From: UBA11524 sp965646445
GTDB taxonomy: Bacteria > Bacillota > Clostridia > Christensenellales > Aristaeellaceae
Length of the DNA: 64,000 bases
Reading direction: 5' to 3'
NCBI GenBank assembly: GCA_965646445.1
Contig: CBFFZW010000011.1
Location: 1 to 64,000 of the forward strand
Under the pieces are notes generated by a model that saw only the letters and a list, made by a program, of their open reading frames with translations, was not told the origin of the DNA and made no database searches. The position numbers were made by a program, and so were the translations under genes. Below, one piece after another: positions 58,293-64,000 of the stretch; position 1 is the first letter of the stretch; each line of letters starts with the position of its first letter.

Positions 58293-60578
58293 ATGTCTTT
58301 ATTCTGTTCCACGGGAGCCCCGACCCCCAAGTGCCTGTGCGTCAGCGAGAGGGCCAAGCTCATTGGCGCGGCGGACGGCATGTTCCCGGATTTCGGCCAC
58401 CACAGCGAGCGGGAAATGGGCGGGCTGTGGATGCACCCCATCAAGGTGCTGGACGGCTTCTGGCTGCGTTTCCGTGATGAAAAGGCTGACCATGTGGATA
58501 CCTGGATCATGGCGGATCGCTTTTTTTGCCTGCCGAACAAAAACGTTTTTGATTATAACGCGAACCTGGGCCACACCCGGGTGACCATTCGCCAGGAGCG
58601 GCTGGCCCCGGAGAGCGCCCCCGGCGTGGTGGTGAGTTACCGCTTCACCAACCATGACGGCGAGCCCAAGCCCGTCACGGCGGAATTGCTGGTGCGCACG
58701 GAATTGTACCCCGTGTGGTACTCCATGGACTGCGGCGCTTATCAGGACGGCCCGGACGACGGCGCGTGGGAGGAAGACACGCTCACCTTCCACGCCAAGG
58801 ATCGGGATAACCCCTGGTATGCCGGGGTGCGCTGCCAGACAAGGCCCGACCAGGTGCGCACGGGGCAGTTCTTCGGCCCGCAGCAGACCGCCGGCCAGGG
58901 CGTTTCGGCGTCCTTCCTGTACGAAATGACCCTGGATGGCGGCGAGGAGCGGGTGCTGACCTTCTACATGACGGGCTCGGCGGTGAGCCGGGACGAGGTG
59001 GAAGACAACCTGGCGCTGCTGTCCTCCGGCGCGGACTTTGAGGGAGAGAAGCAGGCGCGCTATGACCGCCTGCTGGGCAGAAGCCGCCTGACGGTGGGGG
59101 ATCCCCGGCTGGAGGAAGTGTGGCAATGGGTCAAGATCAACACCGACTGGCTGACGGTGGACGCCGGGAAGTACGGCCGGGCGCTGGCGGCGGGCCTGCC
59201 GGAATATCCCTGGTGGTTCGGGTGCGACAACTGCTATTCCATCCAGGGCTTGCTGGCCATGGGCGAGTATCAGCTGGCCAGGGAAACGCTGAAATTGCTG
59301 GCGGACTATTCGGAGAAGGTCAACGGCAACGGCCGCGTGGTGCATGAGATCACCACCTACGGTCTGTGCTCCAACCCCGGCAACACCCAGGAAACGGCCC
59401 ACTTCGTCACGGCGGTGTGGCACTACTGGCGCTGGACGGGGGACACCACGCTGATGGCGGAGCTGCTGCCGTTCCTGACCAAGGCCATGGCATGGCTGAA
59501 GGCGCAGGATGACGACGGCGACTTCTTCCCCAGCGGCTACGGCATCATCGAGATCGCCGGGCTCAACGCGGAGATGATCGACTCCATTGCCTACACGGTG
59601 CAGGCCTGGCAGTGCTATGCCCAGATGTGCCAGGCCCTGGGTCATCCGGCGGAGGCCGAGGAGGCGGAGAACATGTTCCGCCTGTCCCGGGAGGCCCTCG
59701 AAGGCAAGATGTGGGACGAGGAGATGGGCAGCTACTGCGATGCCCACGCCAGCCCCGCCTTCGTGCGCTCCCGCCGGGAGACCATCCTGGGCCGCCGCAA
59801 GGAACGCACGCCTGAGATGGAGCGGGCCTTCGACGCCATGCTGGCCCGCAAAAAGGGCCCGGAGAACGAGGAGGTTGGCTTCCTCATCAACGGCAACTGG
59901 ACGCTGGCCACGCCCATGGAGACCGGGCTGGCTCCTGCTGACCGGGCGGAACGCGCCCTGCGCTATCTGAACACGCCGGACTTCGTGGGCCCCTACGGCA
60001 TCTACCTCAACGCCCTCGACCGGGGGGCCATGATGACCATTTCCACCGGCGCGGTGGCGGTGGCCCAGGCACGCTACGGTTACGGCGACCGGGCGCTGGA
60101 ACTGCTCCGGCGCATGGCCGCTACCTTCGGCATGGCCAACCCGGGCATGATGTCCGAGATGTCCCCGGACTATGGGTGCGTCTGCCAGGCATGGACGGCC
60201 TACGCGCTGTTTGTGCCGGTGGTGCGGCACATGTTCGGCATTCAGCCCACGGCGGAGGAGAACAGAATCGACATCACCCCGGCCATGCCCTCCGCCTGGC
60301 CGAGGGCGGAGCTGTCCCGGGTTCGGGTGCTGGACGGGGAAATCTCCCTGCGCTATGAGCAGACGGGGCACGGCTATACCCTGACCGTCGAGGCGGAAAA
60401 CTGCCCCGCCGTCCGCCTCAACCTGCGGGAGGGTCAGCGGGCGGAATGCCGCGGCGCCGAGGCGGAGGGTGGCTGGCTGGACATCCCCCTGGACGCTTCA
60501 GGCAAGGCTGTTGTGACTGTGATGAACAAACAAGCCGATCAGGATGAAGGAAAGGATGCGCGCAATGCTGAAATATAA
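58293..60578 (+). CDS. Amylo-1,6-glucosidase/glycogen-debranching-type six-hairpin glycosidase
   Basis: 761 residues. The N-terminal roughly 270 residues are beta-rich (GLWMHPIKVLDGFWLRFRDE...), like the N-domain of debranching-type enzymes. From about residue 280 an (alpha/alpha)6 barrel follows with LPEYPWWFGCDNCYSIQGLL (WFGRD-like), HEITTYGLCSNPGNTQETAHFVTAVWHYWRWTGD, AGLNAEMIDSIAYTVQAWQCYAQM and FLINGNWTLATPMETGLA. A beta-domain ends the chain. The exact linkage cut is not known. It carries a perfect LacI-type site about 245 bases inside the coding region. It overlaps the next gene. Confidence 0.75.
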   Translation: MSLFCSTGAPTPKCLCVSERAKLIGAADGMFPDFGHHSEREMGGLWMHPIKVLDGFWLRFRDEKADHVDTWIMADRFFCLPNKNVFDYNANLGHTRVTIRQERLAPESAPGVVVSYRFTNHDGEPKPVTAELLVRTELYPVWYSMDCGAYQDGPDDGAWEEDTLTFHAKDRDNPWYAGVRCQTRPDQVRTGQFFGPQQTAGQGVSASFLYEMTLDGGEERVLTFYMTGSAVSRDEVEDNLALLSSGADFEGEKQARYDRLLGRSRLTVGDPRLEEVWQWVKINTDWLTVDAGKYGRALAAGLPEYPWWFGCDNCYSIQGLLAMGEYQLARETLKLLADYSEKVNGNGRVVHEITTYGLCSNPGNTQETAHFVTAVWHYWRWTGDTTLMAELLPFLTKAMAWLKAQDDDGDFFPSGYGIIEIAGLNAEMIDSIAYTVQAWQCYAQMCQALGHPAEAEEAENMFRLSREALEGKMWDEEMGSYCDAHASPAFVRSRRETILGRRKERTPEMERAFDAMLARKKGPENEEVGFLINGNWTLATPMETGLAPADRAERALRYLNTPDFVGPYGIYLNALDRGAMMTISTGAVAVAQARYGYGDRALELLRRMAATFGMANPGMMSEMSPDYGCVCQAWTAYALFVPVVRHMFGIQPTAEENRIDITPAMPSAWPRAELSRVRVLDGEISLRYEQTGHGYTLTVEAENCPAVRLNLREGQRAECRGAEAEGGWLDIPLDASGKAVVTVMNKQADQDEGKDARNAEI
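58538..58551. promoter_or_regulatory. Intragenic LacI-type operator
   Basis: CAAAAACGTTTTTG, identical over 14 bases to the core of the palindrome at 54860-54877, within codons for PNKNVFDYN. It may act as a roadblock or hold a DNA loop with the upstream sites. Confidence 0.55.
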
Positions 60579-62901
60579 TCTGGGCATACAGGACAAGGAA
60601 AACTGGCTCGTGGCGGAAACGGCCTTCGAGCCTGCCCACCAGGGCAAATGCGAGGCGATTTTCTGCCAGGGCAACGGCTATCTGGGGCAGCGCGCCGCGC
60701 TGGAGGAGCGCTATGTGGGCCAGACCCGCGATCTGCTGGTGACGGGCACCTTCGACCGCGCGGATGAGGGCGAGGTGACGGAGCTGCCCAACCTGCCGGA
60801 CGTGACCAACCTGGAATTCACCGTGAACGGCCGCCGCTTCACCATGGACGCGGGGGTGACCGAGGATTACCTGCGGGTGATGGATCTGTACACGGGCGAG
60901 GTGCGCCGTACCCTGCGCTGGACATCCCCCGAGGGCGGACGGTACGACCTGGCCTTCTCCCGCTTCGCGTCCATGGACAACGAGCATGTGCTGGGCATCA
61001 GGGCCAGCATCACACCCGTCGACGGCCCTGCCGACATCCGCGTGGACAGCGGCATCGACGGCCGGGTGAGCAACACCGGCACCCAGCATTTCCGCGAGGG
61101 CGACAAGCGCATCTTCGACAACCGGGTGCTGCGGATGACCTCCCGCACCGTGCAGTCCGACGTGACCTGCTGCCTGCACTGCGCCCATACCTTCCGCTTG
61201 AATGGCGCGGAGACCCAGGGCAAGGTGCTGCCCATCATCGACCGGCGCTACATGGCCACCCGGGCGGACTTCCGCGTGGAGAAAGGGCAAACGCTGACGG
61301 TGGAGAAGCTCACCGTGGTCACCACCACCCGGGACATGGCCTATGAGGGCGCGGAGGACGCCGTCGCCCGCGCCATGGAGGAAGGCCGCGCCATGATGAA
61401 CGACGCCCTGGCCGCGGGGTATGACGCCCTGTTCGCCGCCAGCGCCGCCAAGTGGGCGGAATTGTGGAAGCAGGCCGACATCCGCGTGACATCGGAGCGC
61501 CCCTTCGACCAGCTGATGCTCCGCTTCGCCCTGTATCACCTGAACATCATGGTGAAGAAGGACGACAGCCGCGTGGGCATCGGCGCCAAGGGCATGACTG
61601 GGGAGGGCTACAAGGGCCATTCCTTCTGGGACACGGAGATCTTCATCCTGCCCTATTTCATCCTCACACAGCCCGAGGCGGCCCGCACCCTGCTGGAGTA
61701 CCGCTACAAGGGCCTGTACGGCGCCCGGAATAAGGCCAAAGAAAATGGCTTTGAGGGCGCGATGTATCCCTGGGAGGCGGCCTGGGTAGATGACGGCGAG
61801 GTGACGCCCTTGTGGGGCGCGGCGGATGTCGTCACCGGCGAGCCCATGAAGATTCTCACCGGCATCATCGAGCAGCACATCACCGCTGATGTGGCCTTTG
61901 CGGTGGAGCAGTACTTCGCCGTCACCCACGACCAGGATTTCATGGATCGCTATGGCTATGAAATCATCATCGATACGGCGCGCTTCTGGGCCAGCCGGGT
62001 CACCTGGGACGAGGCGAAGCGGGCCTACGTCATCCTAGATGTCATCGGCCCGGATGAGTACAAGGAGCATGTGGACAACAACGCCTACACCAACTACATG
62101 GCTGCCCATAACCTCACCCTGGCCCTCCGCGTGATGGATGCGCTGGAAGCCCGCCGGGACGAGACCTACCGCCGCCTGGACGGCCTGCTGAACTTCGCCG
62201 TCAGCCGGGAGAACATTGCCCGCGTCCGGGATGGGCTGTACCTGCCCGCGCCGGACAAGGACGGTATCGTGCCCCAGTTCGAGGGCTATTTCGGCCTGCG
62301 CCATGTGGATCTGACCCCCTACAAGCAGGCCAGTGTCGTCGGCACCATCTACAACGATTACAACATCGAGCAGATCAGCGCCATGCAGGTGCACAAGCAG
62401 GCCGATACCCTGGCGCTCATGCTGCTGATGGACGACCTGTTCCCCGCGGATGTGAAGAAGAAGAACTACTATTTCTACGAGGCGCGGACGCTTCACGATT
62501 CCTCCCTGAGCAAGTCCACCCACTGCGTGCTGGCGGCGGATCTCCATGAGGATGAGACGGCGTATACCTTCTTCCAGGGCTGCGGCGACATCGACCTGGG
62601 CCCGAAGATGACCACCTCCGACATGGGTGTGCATACCGCGTCCATGGGCGGCATCTGGCAGTGCGCGGTGTATGGCTTTGGCGGCGTGCGGGTGGTGGGC
62701 GGCCAGCTGCGCATCGCGCCCCGGCTGCCCGCGTGCTGGCAGGCCCTGGCCTTCCCCCTGTGCTGGCGGGAGCAAAAGCTCCGCGTGGAGGCGGACAAAT
62801 CGTCGGTGCGGGTGAGCAACCATGGCACGGAAGCTGTGGACATCGAGCTTTGCGGGCGGCAGGTGCGCGTGGCCCCCGGCGGGACGGGCTCCGCCGTATA
62901 A
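60565..62901 (+). CDS. Glycoside hydrolase family 65 protein (kojibiose/nigerose/maltose phosphorylase type)
   Basis: 778 residues. It has the GH65 layout: N-terminal beta-sandwich (GNGYLGQRAALEERY), helical linker, then (alpha/alpha)6 barrel with GEGYKGHSFWDTEIFILPYFI, YRYKGLYGARNKAKENGFEGAMYPWEAAWVDDGEVTP and DVIGPDEYKEHVDNNAYTN. The Glu of PDEY (about residue 498) is the expected general acid. Phosphorylase activity is suggested by YKQASVV near 590, the usual phosphate-loop region. Three ATGs exist at 60544, 60556 and 60565; the last lies nine bases from AAGGAAAGG. The glucosyl linkage cannot be told. Confidence 0.9.
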   Translation: MLKYNLGIQDKENWLVAETAFEPAHQGKCEAIFCQGNGYLGQRAALEERYVGQTRDLLVTGTFDRADEGEVTELPNLPDVTNLEFTVNGRRFTMDAGVTEDYLRVMDLYTGEVRRTLRWTSPEGGRYDLAFSRFASMDNEHVLGIRASITPVDGPADIRVDSGIDGRVSNTGTQHFREGDKRIFDNRVLRMTSRTVQSDVTCCLHCAHTFRLNGAETQGKVLPIIDRRYMATRADFRVEKGQTLTVEKLTVVTTTRDMAYEGAEDAVARAMEEGRAMMNDALAAGYDALFAASAAKWAELWKQADIRVTSERPFDQLMLRFALYHLNIMVKKDDSRVGIGAKGMTGEGYKGHSFWDTEIFILPYFILTQPEAARTLLEYRYKGLYGARNKAKENGFEGAMYPWEAAWVDDGEVTPLWGAADVVTGEPMKILTGIIEQHITADVAFAVEQYFAVTHDQDFMDRYGYEIIIDTARFWASRVTWDEAKRAYVILDVIGPDEYKEHVDNNAYTNYMAAHNLTLALRVMDALEARRDETYRRLDGLLNFAVSRENIARVRDGLYLPAPDKDGIVPQFEGYFGLRHVDLTPYKQASVVGTIYNDYNIEQISAMQVHKQADTLALMLLMDDLFPADVKKKNYYFYEARTLHDSSLSKSTHCVLAADLHEDETAYTFFQGCGDIDLGPKMTTSDMGVHTASMGGIWQCAVYGFGGVRVVGGQLRIAPRLPACWQALAFPLCWREQKLRVEADKSSVRVSNHGTEAVDIELCGRQVRVAPGGTGSAV

Positions 62902-62934
62902 TACACATTGATCCTTGATTGAGGAGGACGCGGG

Positions 62935-64000
62935 ATGAATCCATTGATGATATGCGAGGAGGGCTTTGACCCCAGGAGCGCGGCCAGGGAGGAATCCCTG
63001 TTTGCCCAGGGCAACGGGTACATGGGCTGGCGCGGCAATTATGAGGAGGGCTATGCCGGGGCACTGGGCGTGGAGGGCTGCTATATCAACGGCTTCCACG
63101 AGACGGAGAAAATCCGCTATGGCGAGATTGCCTACGGCTATGCCGAGGACAGCCAGACCATGCTCAACCTGACCAGCAGCCAGCGGATTCTGGTGGAGGC
63201 GGAGGGCGAAGGGCTGCGTCCTGACGGCGGACGGCTGGTGAGCAACCGCCGGGAGCTGGACATGGAGCGGGGTCTGGTGCGGCGCAAGACGGTTTACGCG
63301 CTGGATCGGGGCCGGGTGGAGGTGTCGGTGCGGCGGCTGGTGAGCCTGCGGCGCAGCCACGGCGCGGCCATTGCCATGACCGTCACCGCCATCGACAGCC
63401 CCTGCGCCGTCACCCTGACGCCCCTGCTGGACGGCGACGTGACCAACCTGGTCTGCACGGATGATCCCCGGGTGGGCAGCGGCCTCCATGGCCGGGTGCT
63501 GTCCCTGCCGGTGATGGCGGAGAGCGGCGCCGCCTCGGGCATGGCCCAGCACACGGGCAAGACCCGCCTGAGCGTCGCCTGTGCCATGGCCTGCCGCGTG
63601 AGCGCCCCGGTAGAGCGTGTCCGCGAGCGGACAAAGACCTGCCTGCGGGAGCGCTATCGCCTTCAGCTGAGGGCGGGGGAGAGCGCGACGCTGACCAAGT
63701 ACATCGCGTACTTCAGCGGGGAGGAAGCCCAGGAGGCCGCGCTACTGGCGGAGGCGCTCCGGGAGGCGGAGACGCTGGCGGAGGTCGGCTTCGACGCCCT
63801 GGCCGCCGAGCAGGAGGAGGAAATGTGGGCCTTCTGGGAGGGCTGCGGCATCTGGATTGAGGGCGACGAAGCGCTACTCCAGGGGCTGCGGTTTAACCTG
63901 TTCCATCTGCTGCAAAGCGCGGGCCGGGATGGCAAAACCAACATCGCCGCCAAGGGCCTGACGGGCGAGGGCTACGAGGGCCACTATTTCTGGGACACGG
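62935..64000 (+). CDS. Second GH65 family protein (partial, cut by window end)
   Basis: 355 codons are visible, with no stop before the window ends. It starts MNPLMICEEGFDPRSAAREESLFAQGNGYMGWRGNYEEGY, the GH65 N-terminal signature, and reaches NIAAKGLTGEGYEGHYFWDT, the start of the catalytic barrel. It is distinct from the preceding GH65 protein (for example MGWRGNYEEG against LGQRAALEER), so this is a paralogue, not a repeat. GAGGAGG lies seven bases before the ATG. The two probably act on different linkages or one after the other. Confidence 0.92.
   Translation, partial: MNPLMICEEGFDPRSAAREESLFAQGNGYMGWRGNYEEGYAGALGVEGCYINGFHETEKIRYGEIAYGYAEDSQTMLNLTSSQRILVEAEGEGLRPDGGRLVSNRRELDMERGLVRRKTVYALDRGRVEVSVRRLVSLRRSHGAAIAMTVTAIDSPCAVTLTPLLDGDVTNLVCTDDPRVGSGLHGRVLSLPVMAESGAASGMAQHTGKTRLSVACAMACRVSAPVERVRERTKTCLRERYRLQLRAGESATLTKYIAYFSGEEAQEAALLAEALREAETLAEVGFDALAAEQEEEMWAFWEGCGIWIEGDEALLQGLRFNLFHLLQSAGRDGKTNIAAKGLTGEGYEGHYFWDT

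Noticed and set aside
1..64000. CRISPR array
   Set aside because: The repeats seen are long, structured, widely scattered or inverted; none is a short direct repeat with regular unique spacers, and no cas gene is present.
1..64000. tRNA, rRNA or prophage genes
   Set aside because: Reading both strands, I saw no tRNA-like T-loop/acceptor sets, no rRNA segments and no integrase, capsid or transposase motifs.

Overview
This 64 kb window reads as the chromosome of a GC-rich, endospore-forming, anaerobic-type Firmicute (Clostridia-like). The evidence is the spoIIGA-sigE pair, sigG, a free-standing Spo0A-C-like protein, an LCP-family cell-wall protein, a TPP riboswitch, a T-box leader in front of serS, and many promoters of the TTGNNN-17-TATAAT type. 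The exact genus cannot be fixed from sequence alone; an uncultured gut or rumen Clostridia lineage is my inference. No rRNA, tRNA, phage, transposase or CRISPR array was seen.

Layout. 1-2.8 kb, minus strand: a TPP-riboswitch-controlled thiT-rnz-GNAT operon. 2.8-7.6 kb: yfbR-type nucleotidase, a sugar isomerase-like protein, an LCP protein, and serS with its T-box. 7.6-11.6 kb: a sporulation block (Spo0A-C-like protein, sigG, about 1 kb of structured repeats, sigE, spoIIGA). 11.7-13 kb: mazF and yitT. 13.4-18.3 kb: a BMP/PnrA-type nucleoside ABC importer. 18.6-33.8 kb: de novo purine synthesis, purE-C-F-M-N-O, a stand-alone AICAR formyltransferase, purD, purL and purB, with a flavodoxin/aldo-keto reductase fusion inserted before purB. 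PurO plus the stand-alone formyltransferase together replace bifunctional PurH. 33.8-36.4 kb: tautomerase, malic enzyme, RlmA-type methyltransferase. 36.7-43.1 kb, minus strand: a two-component system with an FtsX-type ABC exporter and a membrane accessory protein. 43.4-51.6 kb: a peptidoglycan-binding protein, an N-acetylhexosamine kinase/nucleotidyltransferase pair, VanZ-RDD, a HerA-like ATPase, an EamA transporter and a PlsC-like protein. 51.7-64 kb: carbohydrate use (kduI-kduD, then lacI, ABC importer, debranching-type glycosidase, and two GH65 phosphorylase-type genes, the last cut by the window end).

The most unusual material lies between genes. A family of about 200 bp multi-hairpin elements occurs six times, always just behind a stop codon; the stems change sequence by compensatory changes while short single-stranded blocks stay fixed. 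One copy sits between perfect 31 bp direct repeats of a terminator hairpin. A second repeat type forms a facing pair between sigE and sigG, and a third brackets the AICAR formyltransferase gene. The purE operon starts with a structured leader ending in an intrinsic terminator that I could not match to a known riboswitch. A LacI-type operator, CAAAAACGTTTTTG, occurs before lacI, before its ABC operon (two copies), and once inside the debranching-type glycosidase gene.
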